The notes beneath the pieces are model-generated. The model did not search any database and was not told the origin of the DNA. It saw only the letters and a program-made list of their open reading frames with translations. The position numbers and the translations under genes were made by a program. 64,000 nucleotides of DNA. Source: Sporosarcina globispora. Lineage in GTDB: Bacteria; Bacillota; Bacilli; Bacillales; Cytobacillaceae. Within the stretch, counting starts at the first letter, position 1. Every line of letters begins with the position of its first letter. This document shows positions 44,641 to 52,442 of this stretch, piece by piece. Where the stretch lies: assembly GCF_001274725.1 (NCBI RefSeq), contig NZ_LGUF01000007.1, positions 4,073,911-4,137,910 on the forward strand, read 5' to 3'.

Positions 44641-44737
44641 AAAAACCCCTCGATACCAGTAGTATCAAGGGGTTTTATTCTTAGTACATGCTCATGTACT
44701 GCTCGCGCTCCCATGGATGCACTTGCGTACGGAACAT
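44641..44737 (-). other. glnA 3'-end att copy 3
   Basis: Minus strand 44737-44681 reads MFRTQVHPWEREQYMSMY-stop, then the terminator hairpin CCCCTTGATACTACTGGTATCGAGGGG with seven T. It separates elements B and C. The right flank differs from copy 2 immediately after ATGTTCC (GGAACAT on the plus strand). Confidence 0.8.
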
Positions 44738-44893
44738 GAGTAAATCCGAATTTATTTATTACTTTCTATTATAAATGCGGATAAATAGGGATTAAATTTA
44801 ATTATATTTTCATTAACTATCTTTATGTTTTTTAACAAGGGGGCAATATGGGGGCGGAATTGGGGGCAACTATAATTTAATTTTTATGATCAT

Positions 44894-45066
44894 CCGTTTC
44901 TGCTTGAATAGTTGAAATTAATTCATCAAACGAGACGGTGATGGGCATTTTCTTTTCTCCCCAAATTCAAATATACTTGATAGCTGCTTTCTCATTTAAA
45001 TAAGATAGTTCAGCTATTAATCCTGGAATTACTTTTCTCATTTTTAAATATTCAGGTCCTAAAAGT
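44894..45066 (-). pseudogene. Decayed small gene at the left end of element C
   Basis: Readable pieces are LLGPEYLKMRKVIPGLIAEL, SYLNEKAAIKYI-stop and MPITVSFDELISTIQAETDD-HKN. Together they suggest one small protein interrupted by a stop. Family unknown. The sequence between this and the att copy (44738-44893) holds three G-rich runs (GGGGGCAATATGGGGGCGG) and no gene. Confidence 0.35.
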
Positions 45067-45102
45067 AAAGTCCCTCAGCATTAATCGCAGAGGGACTTGA
45101 TT

Positions 45103-45795
45103 CTATTCGACTGGGATTAGTTTTACCGGTGCTTCTGTCTGGATTTCATATTCAAACTCTGCAGAAAAAACGTACTCTGGTACACCGTTGTCTGAACCAA
45201 GGATGGTGTTAACAATTAATGATCCAGTTGAATCATAAACCACGAAATTACTCCCCCTACCAGCTGGTACCGCTTTATATCTTCCAAGAGGCACATCATC
45301 TCCCACGATAAAGTGGCCCGCACTTAAGTTTACAGGAGCTTCATTTTTTTCTTTTATAACTTTCTCAATTTTTGCAAGTTCATCTCTTTTTGCTTTTATG
45401 TCAGCAGTTAAATTAGAGACAGTAGTTTCTTGACCTGATTTCGTGGACTCCAGACTTTTGATGTCTGCTTCAAGTTGTTTTTTATTTTCAACAGCCGTTA
45501 AAGCTTCATCAAACTCTGCCTTTTTTTCAGAATACTGCTTATCTAGATCACTAATTTTGCTGTTAATTTCTTCTTCCTTCTTTTTGAGATTTGCTTCAGC
45601 ATCTTTAAGTTCATTTTCTTTATCGCTTATTTTGCTTACCAATTCATCATAGGTAACTTTTTCATCGTCTATTACGGCCTTCGCTCCTGAATATCCAATT
45701 GTATAGAAGATGGAAAGAACTATAGCTACACCTGCAACTCCAATCCAAAACTTTTTTGTTTTGAGCCAACTTACCTTCTCTCTTTCAATTTCCAC
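45103..45795 (-). CDS. Membrane-anchored coiled-coil protein with C-terminal beta domain
   Basis: 230 residues from a GTG (GGGGGA upstream). One N-terminal membrane helix (FWIGVAGVAIVLSIFYTIGY), a coiled coil over residues 40-150 (KISDKENELKDAEANLKKKE...), and a C-terminal domain AGHFIVGDDVPLGRYKAVPA...GVPEYVFSAEFEYEI, a module seen in other Bacillus surface or phage-linked proteins. Probably exposed outside the membrane. It is the last gene of the transfer-like cluster. Confidence 0.6.
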   Translation of the reverse strand: MEIEREKVSWLKTKKFWIGVAGVAIVLSIFYTIGYSGAKAVIDDEKVTYDELVSKISDKENELKDAEANLKKKEEEINSKISDLDKQYSEKKAEFDEALTAVENKKQLEADIKSLESTKSGQETTVSNLTADIKAKRDELAKIEKVIKEKNEAPVNLSAGHFIVGDDVPLGRYKAVPAGRGSNFVVYDSTGSLIVNTILGSDNGVPEYVFSAEFEYEIQTEAPVKLIPVE

Positions 45796-45865
45796 CCTTA
45801 ATTCCCCCTATTTATTTATAAATAAATTTTACCATCTTACTTAAACATTTCCATCTATTTTTCAA

Positions 45866-45985
45866 TTAGTCCTTTTTTATCCAGATAATAAAAAATTCAG
45901 CATCCAAAACCAATAGAACCGTTTTAATGTCGACTCCTGTATTTTTACTGATTGATTTTGCCATGTGTTTAATATCAATTTCCAT
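45866..45985 (-). CDS. Small 39-aa protein after the ATPase
   Basis: MEIDIKHMAKSISKNTGVDI, then KTVLLVLDAEFFIIWIKKD, with GGAGG nine bases before the ATG and an 11-base overlap with the ATPase gene. The strong site and tight packing support it as real; the function is unknown. Confidence 0.45.
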   Translation of the reverse strand: MEIDIKHMAKSISKNTGVDIKTVLLVLDAEFFIIWIKKD

Positions 45986-48350
45986 TTGATACTTCCTCCA
46001 GTTTACAGGATACTGGCGCCGGCAGTTTTGTAATAAACCGTCCATACCCATCTTTATTTTTAATCAGGTTCAACGAGTGGAACCTCTTCAACTGCATAAG
46101 ATCCTCCAGCTCAAATGGCTTTAATTCATCCTGCAGCTCCTTAAAATTCTCCTTATCGCACCCGGCTATCAGCATATAGCTGGCACTAGCACTTCTTAAT
46201 TCTGGGCGGATTGTTTTGATTTGATTTAAGTAATGGCAGCTGATAATTGGTTTGATATTAAACTTAGGCAGCCTGCTAAGTTTAGTTGTTAAAAACTTCT
46301 CAGTACTCTCTACCTGGTACAGCTCATCAATAACCAGGTTAACCTTCGTCATCTCATCCCGGTTATTTTTATATTTCATTTTCCGCATTTGCAAGGCCAT
46401 CCAAATCTTAGTGATCCAGTACGTGCAGTAAACATCTTTCTCATTGTCGGTAGTAAACATATGCTCGGGCATTTTAAAACATATAAGCTGGCTCTTTTGC
46501 ATTTCCTCCACAAGGTTGAAGTTATTGGCTGTCGATTTTTTTAGCATGAGCTCCATATATGTGTTGGACTTTAACTTATTAAGACGGTCAATAATCCCAA
46601 CAATTAAATTCAATTTTGTTCCTTGGATATTACCATCCTTATCATAATCATCAAGTTCATCCAAGCTCATCATATATTCTTCTAAGTTCTCATATTGACT
46701 TTTAGACACCTTTATTAAAAATTGATGCCTGGCATTATGGTTTTGGAGTACCTGAAATACATCACGAATGCTCCCACCAGAGATAAATACAATCAGAGCC
46801 GCACTGGTTAGGTATCGTTCCATTTTAGGTGAAAGGTGAGTGTCTGCAGAGTTAATCGAATTAACCAGAGTCATTAGCTGGGTGGTCTGTTTCTTGGCAT
46901 TGTCATATTGGATAAAAGGATCTGCAGTTACTTCTACCTCGTTATATCCTAATCCTTGCAACTTCTCAAAGTCGTTACATTCTACATTTAAAACCTTCTC
47001 CTTGGAAAACAGTGCTGCTACTTCCTCGCTTAATTCACAGTTGCCAATGTAATCGAAAATTATGGTACATTCCCCGACCTTCACTGAATCAAATGCAAGA
47101 TTTCCGATTAAAGTTGATTTCCCTGCGCGGTTCGGTCCGATAAGAATCAGTGAAAGGTATTTAAATTCTTTGTCTGTGGAAAGAAAAGCATCCTGCTTAT
47201 TCCCTCTGTATGTGCTGGTGCCAATCCTCATTACTCCCATCCTTAAGTCTTCAGGAACCTCCGTCTCCTGAGTTTCTACCTTTTCGATGAAATTATATTT
47301 TTCCAATATGTCTCGGCCAGCAAGAGAAAGAAAGTTCTGTGCTTCTTCATCTCCTATTTTGTTTACTTCTGCTTTAATTTTATAATCAGTATAGTTAAAC
47401 GGCTTTACAGATTTAGAGATTAATTTATTGTCGTCCGTTATTGTTTCAAATGATTGCGCTAAGCTCCGAGCACTGTTTCGCTGCCTTAATTTATCTGAGC
47501 TTTCGCTGATCACTACAATTTGAGTATCGATGACAGTTGCGGTGGCCTTTTTCCGAGTGGATTCATTAATCTTCTTTCCCCCGTTTAACCGTTCCAGTGT
47601 TTGCTCAAGTATGTTAATGCTATCAATTCCTTTCTTTGACTTGTTTTCACCTCCAAGAGCCTCCCCGATTCCATCTGTGATGGATGAAAGTATGCCGATT
47701 GCTAATTTAAAACAGTAGGATATACCAACTTTATTACGGTCTGTAGGAAGGTTTCGTTTCACTTTATTGATTGTGTTTTCGTAGCTGCTTCGCCAGCTGA
47801 ACTGAGATGCTGGCATAAAGTTGTAAAAGATCCCTGCTTTGTCTCCTTCTTCTAATACATCCACCACATTCAGCTTGGAATGCAGCAAGTCACTATTCCG
47901 CCGGTCTGTAGCTAGACTTAAGGCGTCTTCTTTTTTATAGACCATTTGATACATGGCTGCGTCATCAGAAAACATAGGGAGCTGTTCTACCTCAGTAACT
48001 GTGATGTTGGTCCACACATCACCTATTTTTTCTTTAATGAATGAATAATGATGTTTGGGAGCAATGAAATAAAATTCGATTTTCTTCTTCTCTATATAAA
48101 CCAAGAAACTTACTTTTGAATTCATCTCAAATGAGAATTGAGTCCCGAGCAAAAATTCTTTGCCCAGGGCCTTAACTAACTTTACTTCCTCTTTATTTAT
48201 ATTTTGAATTAAATTCTTGTGTAGGGATGCGATGGCTTTGGCAAGTTTATGAGTGGTTTGATTACGGATTGAGTTATTAGGAGTTAATTTAATAAAGATA
48301 TATTCTGGACGAACGATTTTAAAGTATTTGCTTAGCTTTATGGTTTTCAT
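45975..48350 (-). CDS. HerA/VirB4-like ATPase, probable DNA-transfer motor
   Basis: 791 residues from ATG 48350 (GGAGG eight bases upstream). The first 400 residues are unassigned. The ATPase has Walker A GPNRAGKSTLIG at about 405-416, Walker B VNLVIDELYQVES, and a sensor-like IKPIISCHYLNQIKTIR. This pattern fits VirB4/VirD4/HerA-type motors of conjugative or mobilisable elements. It overlaps the zinc-ribbon gene by four bases and belongs to an operon with the M23 peptidase and a TM protein. A role in DNA transfer is inferred from that company. Confidence 0.75.
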   Translation of the reverse strand: MKTIKLSKYFKIVRPEYIFIKLTPNNSIRNQTTHKLAKAIASLHKNLIQNINKEEVKLVKALGKEFLLGTQFSFEMNSKVSFLVYIEKKKIEFYFIAPKHHYSFIKEKIGDVWTNITVTEVEQLPMFSDDAAMYQMVYKKEDALSLATDRRNSDLLHSKLNVVDVLEEGDKAGIFYNFMPASQFSWRSSYENTINKVKRNLPTDRNKVGISYCFKLAIGILSSITDGIGEALGGENKSKKGIDSINILEQTLERLNGGKKINESTRKKATATVIDTQIVVISESSDKLRQRNSARSLAQSFETITDDNKLISKSVKPFNYTDYKIKAEVNKIGDEEAQNFLSLAGRDILEKYNFIEKVETQETEVPEDLRMGVMRIGTSTYRGNKQDAFLSTDKEFKYLSLILIGPNRAGKSTLIGNLAFDSVKVGECTIIFDYIGNCELSEEVAALFSKEKVLNVECNDFEKLQGLGYNEVEVTADPFIQYDNAKKQTTQLMTLVNSINSADTHLSPKMERYLTSAALIVFISGGSIRDVFQVLQNHNARHQFLIKVSKSQYENLEEYMMSLDELDDYDKDGNIQGTKLNLIVGIIDRLNKLKSNTYMELMLKKSTANNFNLVEEMQKSQLICFKMPEHMFTTDNEKDVYCTYWITKIWMALQMRKMKYKNNRDEMTKVNLVIDELYQVESTEKFLTTKLSRLPKFNIKPIISCHYLNQIKTIRPELRSASASYMLIAGCDKENFKELQDELKPFELEDLMQLKRFHSLNLIKNKDGYGRFITKLPAPVSCKLEEVSNGN

Positions 48351-48613
48351 TCTCCATTCCTCCAAAATGTAAATGGTACAACGGCATTAAGCAAAGACTC
48401 ATCGTACTCTTGAAGCCACAGGTAATCATAATATATCTCCTTATTTTCAAGCTTGTGGATCAATCGCTCGTAAAGATGACCCGCAATAATACCCGGCTTT
48501 ACTCCCATTGAATGCAGGGGTTTTAAAAAATTCCCCCATTGCTTACAGTCAAGGCAAATATTACTTTTAGAAAACAAAATATTTCCGCACATCTCGCAAC
48601 TTTTTTTCGCCAT
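48347..48613 (-). CDS. Zinc-ribbon small protein of the transfer operon
   Basis: 88 residues from ATG 48613 (GGAGGG upstream). N-terminal zinc ribbon CEMCGNILFSKSNICLDCKQ, then a helical part rich in aromatic residues (IYYDYLWLQEYDESLL). The stop overlaps the ATPase start (ATGA), so the two are coupled. Confidence 0.6.
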   Translation of the reverse strand: MAKKSCEMCGNILFSKSNICLDCKQWGNFLKPLHSMGVKPGIIAGHLYERLIHKLENKEIYYDYLWLQEYDESLLNAVVPFTFWRNGE

Positions 48614-48614
48614 T

Positions 48615-49295
48615 TCAAATCCCTCCAAATAAGTATTTAATAAGAATGTTAGCGACCATTAAAACCCCTGCCCAACGACTACCATCTCGCCATCCTGCAA
48701 CTTTTAAAATGATGCATAGGGCAGAACCAACCAGGGAAGCACCAAGGAGTAAATCTTTTAACGCGTCCAAAGCCCCTAATGTGAATTCAGTAACGTATTC
48801 TTTGGCATATTCGCGAATCAAGCTTTCCTGTTCGTATCCTTGGTAATTGTTCACCTTTCCCCGTTCCAAAAACCAATTAAAGATACCACCTTTCGAAATA
48901 CTAGAGGTTTCCCCGCTCATGGCTGCCAGTTGTTCAGCTACTGGAGTTGGATCCATGAAAGTACCATCAGGAGACCGTAAACCAAAATGCAAATGGGCAG
49001 CTGTAGAGTTTCCGGTATTTCCACTCAGGCCAATAATGTCACCTGCATCAACGTGTTCTCCAACCCTGGCAGTCACTTCGTTCATGTGGCCATAAATGGC
49101 TCGTGTGCCATCTGTTAGCTGAATTGATAACCCTTTACCTATTGCACCAGACCCGTTAAAGATACGATCAATTGTACCTTCTCCAATAGCTCTTAATGTG
49201 CTGTTTTCCGGAACAGCTAAATCAATACCTGTGTGAGGCTGCCAATTTCGCACTGGTGAGAGTTCCCCAAATTCCCCTGATAGACGAAATTTCAA
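48615..49295 (-). CDS. M23-family peptidoglycan endopeptidase with C-terminal membrane segments
   Basis: 226 residues. The LytM/M23 domain shows HTGIDLAVPENSTLRAIGEG, IYGHMNEVTARVGEHVDAGD and AAHLHFGLRSPDGTFMDP: His, Asp and HxH zinc ligands all present. Two C-terminal hydrophobic segments (LLLGASLVGSALCIILKVAG, WAGVLMVANILIKYLFGG) anchor it. I choose the TTG at 49295 because GGAGG is eight bases away; the in-frame GTG upstream overlaps the ribosome site. In conjugation operons such enzymes open the wall for the channel. Confidence 0.8.
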   Translation of the reverse strand: MKFRLSGEFGELSPVRNWQPHTGIDLAVPENSTLRAIGEGTIDRIFNGSGAIGKGLSIQLTDGTRAIYGHMNEVTARVGEHVDAGDIIGLSGNTGNSTAAHLHFGLRSPDGTFMDPTPVAEQLAAMSGETSSISKGGIFNWFLERGKVNNYQGYEQESLIREYAKEYVTEFTLGALDALKDLLLGASLVGSALCIILKVAGWRDGSRWAGVLMVANILIKYLFGGI

Positions 49296-49307
49296 ATTAA
49301 TCACCTC

Positions 49308-49715
49308 CTAAGCCATCTTCACATTAGAAAACAATTTATCTATTTCTTCAAATCCGTAAGGCAATGCTAAAAGTAAAATGTAGATTAACAGATAAGAGAA
49401 GAATGATTTTTTAGCAGAATCAAAATCACCATTTCCCACAGCTTTGATGGTATCAATACTTCCTTTGAATATAATGATCCATTTACCAACATCCATTAAT
49501 TTGTAGTAGATCAAATTGGCTTTTGCATCTATTGCACTACTGGCTGCAAGAGCATAGTCAAACCCTCCTCCGGCCACAAATATGACTACTGTAGAGCCGA
49601 CTATTTTATATAGCATTCCGTACTTTTTGAAATGCCTGGTGACTCTCGTTTGGAATGTTTCCTGTTCCTTTCCGTTAAGAAATTCTCGGACAGACATTTT
49701 TTCAACTTTTTTCAT
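49308..49715 (-). CDS. Membrane protein with pilin/VirB2-like layout
   Basis: 135 residues from ATG 49715 (AGGAGGG upstream). A basic cytoplasmic N-terminus, a hydrophobic segment (IVGSTVVIFVAGGGFDYALA), the linker KANLIYYKLMDVGKWIIIFK and a second segment (FFSYLLIYILLLALPYGF). The size, two segments and position before the peptidase are like small channel subunits of conjugation systems; this is inference. Confidence 0.5.
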   Translation of the reverse strand: MKKVEKMSVREFLNGKEQETFQTRVTRHFKKYGMLYKIVGSTVVIFVAGGGFDYALAASSAIDAKANLIYYKLMDVGKWIIIFKGSIDTIKAVGNGDFDSAKKSFFSYLLIYILLLALPYGFEEIDKLFSNVKMA

Positions 49716-49796
49716 CCTAAACCCTCCTGTACATGCATTTTTTCTAAAGTGCTCGCATAAGCTGACGTAAAGACGCGTCTGCTACCTGGCACACGT

Positions 49797-50009
49797 CTAA
49801 CCTAATTTGAAACCGTTAAAAGCGTTCTTTCCGCCATGTATTACATTGGCCTGGGGAGGCGCATTTTTTGTGTTTTCACCTCTCTCCATATCTCTCTGAA
49901 TAAGCCTTTTCATGTACTTAGAGAATGCTCCGTTACTGATAGCGTGTTTATACAGTTCTATTTCAAACGGATCGCTAAGGCTGAAGGAAACCGGCTGAAC
50001 CTTTCTCAT
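49797..50009 (-). CDS. Small ribbon-helix-helix-like protein
   Basis: 70 residues (MRKVQPVSFSLSDPFEIELY, KHAISNGAFSKYMKRLIQRD). A short beta strand followed by two helices fits ribbon-helix-helix DNA binders found as relaxosome or partition accessory proteins. First gene of the leftward transfer-like cluster. Confidence 0.5.
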   Translation of the reverse strand: MRKVQPVSFSLSDPFEIELYKHAISNGAFSKYMKRLIQRDMERGENTKNAPPQANVIHGGKNAFNGFKLG

Positions 50010-50174
50010 AAAATCCACTCCCATTTAAGTAATACATCCGTAATACCTCTTTGAAATCTGAGTGGTGTTACGTTTGTAATACATTCTTATTCGTCTACTA
50101 CTAATTAATTGCACGTCCAAGTTAAATGAAGGAAAATTTATTTCTTTGACGAAATTTTAGACGAGGTGGTAACG

Positions 50175-50414
50175 ATGAAATCGCGTTTAAAAGAGGTCAT
50201 GGACGAAAGAGGAATAAAGCAAAGTCACTTTGTTAAGAAATATGGAATCAGTGCGAAGACGATGAGCACATTATATAGAGGAACCATTCCTACATTGCAA
50301 AACGCCTACATAATTGCCCAGGAATTAGGGTTGCCCATAGAAGAAATCTGGTATGATGACATTAATAAATACATCAAAAAGTCTGAACCCCAAAAACGTG
50401 AAAAGCGCCCCTAA
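50175..50414 (+). CDS. Xre-family helix-turn-helix regulator
   Basis: 79 residues from ATG 50175 (GAGGTGG upstream): MKSRLKEVMDERGIKQSHFV, KKYGISAKTMSTLYRGTIPT, LGLPIEEIWYDD. A typical Cro/CI-type repressor divergent from the transfer-like operon, so it probably controls it. Confidence 0.85.
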   Translation: MKSRLKEVMDERGIKQSHFVKKYGISAKTMSTLYRGTIPTLQNAYIIAQELGLPIEEIWYDDINKYIKKSEPQKREKRP

Positions 50415-50665
50415 AACTGAGGAGCGCTTTCTACCTTTAATATATCTAAGAATGGAACTTTAACCGTATCAAAACCATTTTCGACATGAATTAATTTTGT
50501 CTGACCGTCTAGTTTCACAATTTTTCCTTGTACTGGTTCTTCTTTTTTAAACACGATCAAAGTAACCTCATTTTTTTCAGTATGAGCCTCAACTAGCTGA
50601 TTCCCTAATTCTTCAAGTTCAAAATCATCTCGGGATGGACGTTGTGGCTTTGACTTTTTCGGCAT
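50411..50665 (-). CDS. Small YolD-like beta-domain protein
   Basis: 84 residues from ATG 50665 (GGGAG upstream): MPKKSKPQRPSRDDFELEEL, then VTLIVFKKEEPVQGKIVKLD, LIHVENGFDTVKVPFLDILK. The C-terminal part has the YolD-type beta fold, with a shortened N-terminus. Lies 15 bases after the WYL-like gene. Confidence 0.55.
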   Translation of the reverse strand: MPKKSKPQRPSRDDFELEELGNQLVEAHTEKNEVTLIVFKKEEPVQGKIVKLDGQTKLIHVENGFDTVKVPFLDILKVESAPQF

Positions 50666-50680
50666 TTTAACTCCCACTTT

Positions 50681-50899
50681 TTAAGCTCCTCTCAATATCT
50701 TGCGTTCAGGTCCGACCGATAAAACATTCCTTATTAAAAATGTCCTCTGCTGACTCCTGGCATAACAATACGCACGAAATGATTCATCATCCAAGCTTAA
50801 AACCTTTACTTTCCGTTGGCTAATGACCCCTTTGTTGTCTAGATAAATCATTTCGAGCAGTTCTCCATTTGATGCAGCTCGCGATAGTATCCCCTTCAT
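50681..50899 (-). CDS. Small WYL-like protein (paralogue of the 32935 gene)
   Basis: 72 residues from ATG 50899 (GGAGG eight bases upstream): MKGILSRAASNGELLEMIYL, VISQRKVKVLSLDDESFRAY, QQRTFLIRNVLSVG. Beta-rich WYL-like layout. It starts directly behind a LexA-type box pair, as does the element-B paralogue. Confidence 0.55.
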   Translation of the reverse strand: MKGILSRAASNGELLEMIYLDNKGVISQRKVKVLSLDDESFRAYCYARSQQRTFLIRNVLSVGPERKILRGA

Positions 50900-50929
50900 C
50901 GATCGAACCTCCTTTTCTTTAATTTTATA

Positions 50930-50981
50930 CGAACCTTTGTTCGAATTCAAGTTGAATACAGAATATACGTTCGTGTATAAT
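50930..50981. promoter_or_regulatory. SOS-type control region of element C
   Basis: A perfect consensus LexA box CGAACCTTTGTTCG (50930-50943) and a second box AGAATATACGTTCG (50960-50973). A rightward promoter TTGAAT (50952-50957) - 18 bases - TATAAT (50976-50981) encloses the second box. The boxes sit between the divergent WYL-like gene and the gene at 51011. Confidence 0.78.
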
Positions 50982-51010
50982 TCACCTAAAAAGGAAAAGG
51001 ACTATGAATT

Positions 51011-51274
51011 ATGAAAGTGGTAATCCAAACAATCCTTAATGTGGAAGGCAACCGCGGATATAGAAACGGAGAATTTTATGTAAGGGATAATGAATTTAAG
51101 AAGGATCCTAACTTTGCTGTTGCTGTAGTAGCTTATGAATGGATCCAGCAGCAGAAGCGTGAGACCGGTCAGAGGGAGACAATTATCGAGAAGGTTGCCT
51201 GGAATGAAAACGATATTACACAGATAGTCAGAGAAATCGTGCCGGTGATGCCGGAAGATGATTTGCCATTTTAG
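51011..51274 (+). CDS. Hypothetical SOS-promoter gene product
   Basis: 87 residues (MKVVIQTILNVEGNRGYRNG, ending REIVPVMPEDDLPF). The acidic C-terminal tip DDLPF resembles the SSB-type C-terminal tail (DDDIPF) that recruits repair proteins; the rest is short and lacks a full OB fold. AAAAGG lies upstream. A duplicate of its last 24 codons is at 51646-51720. Confidence 0.5.
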   Translation: MKVVIQTILNVEGNRGYRNGEFYVRDNEFKKDPNFAVAVVAYEWIQQQKRETGQRETIIEKVAWNENDITQIVREIVPVMPEDDLPF

Positions 51275-51321
51275 ATAAAACAATTTATACGTTCTCTATT
51301 TAATAATGAGGTGATAGATCA

Positions 51322-51624
51322 ATGGAACAATATTTATATAAATTGAAATTAAAAACACATTTCTTAAATAGTGAAAATTGAACGCAAACAGAAGAAGAGA
51401 TTATTAGCCGCCATTTCTTAAGACTTAAAGAGTATACTGAAAAGGGTAAAGTAATATTGGCAGGACGAACACTGAACGACGATGATACCGGATTTGGAAT
51501 TGTTATCTTTGAAGCTGAAAATGAAACGAGTGCAAAACAATTCATGAAAGATGATCCTGCTATTTCCGAGGGAATGATGGAAGGGACATTATTCCCTTAT
51601 CGAGTAGCGTTAATGCGTGAATAA
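51322..51624 (+). pseudogene. YciI-like domain gene with one in-frame stop
   Basis: Reads MEQYLYKLKLKTHFLNSEN, TGA, then TQTEEEIISRHFLRLKEYTE, KGKVILAGRTLNDDDTGFGI, FMKDDPAISEGMMEGTLFPY. The layout is a YCII domain of about 100 residues. TGA stands where a Trp codon (TGG) would be natural. Everything else is in frame. Confidence 0.65.
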
Positions 51625-51645
51625 AAATAGAAGAAATGAGCTATC

Positions 51646-51720
51646 TGGAACGAGGTAAATGATATTACCGAAGACGTGAATCAGATTAGGCTGGTTGTGA
51701 AGGATGATTTGCCGTTTTGA
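51646..51720 (+). pseudogene. Duplicated 3' end of the 51011 gene
   Basis: Reads WNEVNDITEDVNQIRLVVKD-DLPF-stop, matching the C-terminus WNENDITQIVREIVPVMPED-DLPF of the upstream gene. A partial tandem duplication flanking the YciI-like gene. The following 250 bases show no gene. Confidence 0.55.
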
Positions 51721-51977
51721 AAAATTTAATGTTCAATTCTAATCGGACCAATCATATAATTCACAGAAGGGAGCTAGTGGATAAGAAAGAGCGCGTAGAA
51801 ATCTTTTGACCATGTGCGGTGCTCACAGTTACTTAGCAGACATTGAAGCTTCGAAACTGCACGTAAATCCCATGTAAAATTTTATCCCCTCTCCCTGAGA
51901 AGGATATTTCAATAACAAAAAATAGCCACAGATAGAATCTATGGCTAAGGTGTTACCAGTGTCTTCTTCAGTATAAT

Positions 51978-52421
51978 CTATATAAATATGTTTGCAAGTC
52001 TAAACAATGAATCAAACCTAAACTTCAAATTGTAATCATTCCAAATAGCAGTAGTGCCTTCACTGTTGGTGTATATATTACCAAGTTGTAATTGTTCCAT
52101 TATTTCAGCTTTGAACCTTTTTACCCCTAACTCTTGATACCTCCGAATCCTAGAGGGAATAAACGAAAGGTTTTCAATATCTTTAAATAATTCATCAGAA
52201 ATAAAATAATCGTAATTCATTGGAAACATATCTTTAATGGACCCATTAATTATAAACAGAATGATTACACTTTTTTCTAAGAAAACAAAGCTCCAACTCT
52301 TCTCTCCTATCACGACCACAAAATCCTCGTTATATAAGTCAACTATTTGATACTCTATATCCGGCTTAAACAGTTGAAGATATGAAGTTAATGCGTCGTT
52401 ATCGATTGAAAAGTTCTCCAT
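51978..52421 (-). CDS. Hypothetical protein, partner of the 855-aa nuclease
   Basis: 147 residues (MENFSIDNDALTSYLQLFKP ... LGVKRFKAEIMEQLQLGN ... FRFDSLFRLANIFI). AGAGGGG lies eight bases before the ATG and only 21 bases separate it from the large upstream gene, so they form an operon. No motif recognised. In two-gene defence modules the small gene can be a regulator, immunity factor or specificity subunit; nothing visible decides between these. Confidence 0.6.
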   Translation of the reverse strand: MENFSIDNDALTSYLQLFKPDIEYQIVDLYNEDFVVVIGEKSWSFVFLEKSVIILFIINGSIKDMFPMNYDYFISDELFKDIENLSFIPSRIRRYQELGVKRFKAEIMEQLQLGNIYTNSEGTTAIWNDYNLKFRFDSLFRLANIFI

Positions 52422-52442
52422 GGGTAATCCCCTCTGTTAATT

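Noticed and set aside
44477..44668. 63-codon ORF starting in the att region (and its partner 28861-29142)
   Set aside because: Its start lies inside the glnA terminator copy; it is an antisense by-product of the repeated right end.
45866..46051. Longer 61-codon version of the small gene after the ATPase
   Set aside because: The strong ribosome site points to the internal ATG at 45985; the longer N-terminus is an out-of-frame reading of the ATPase gene.
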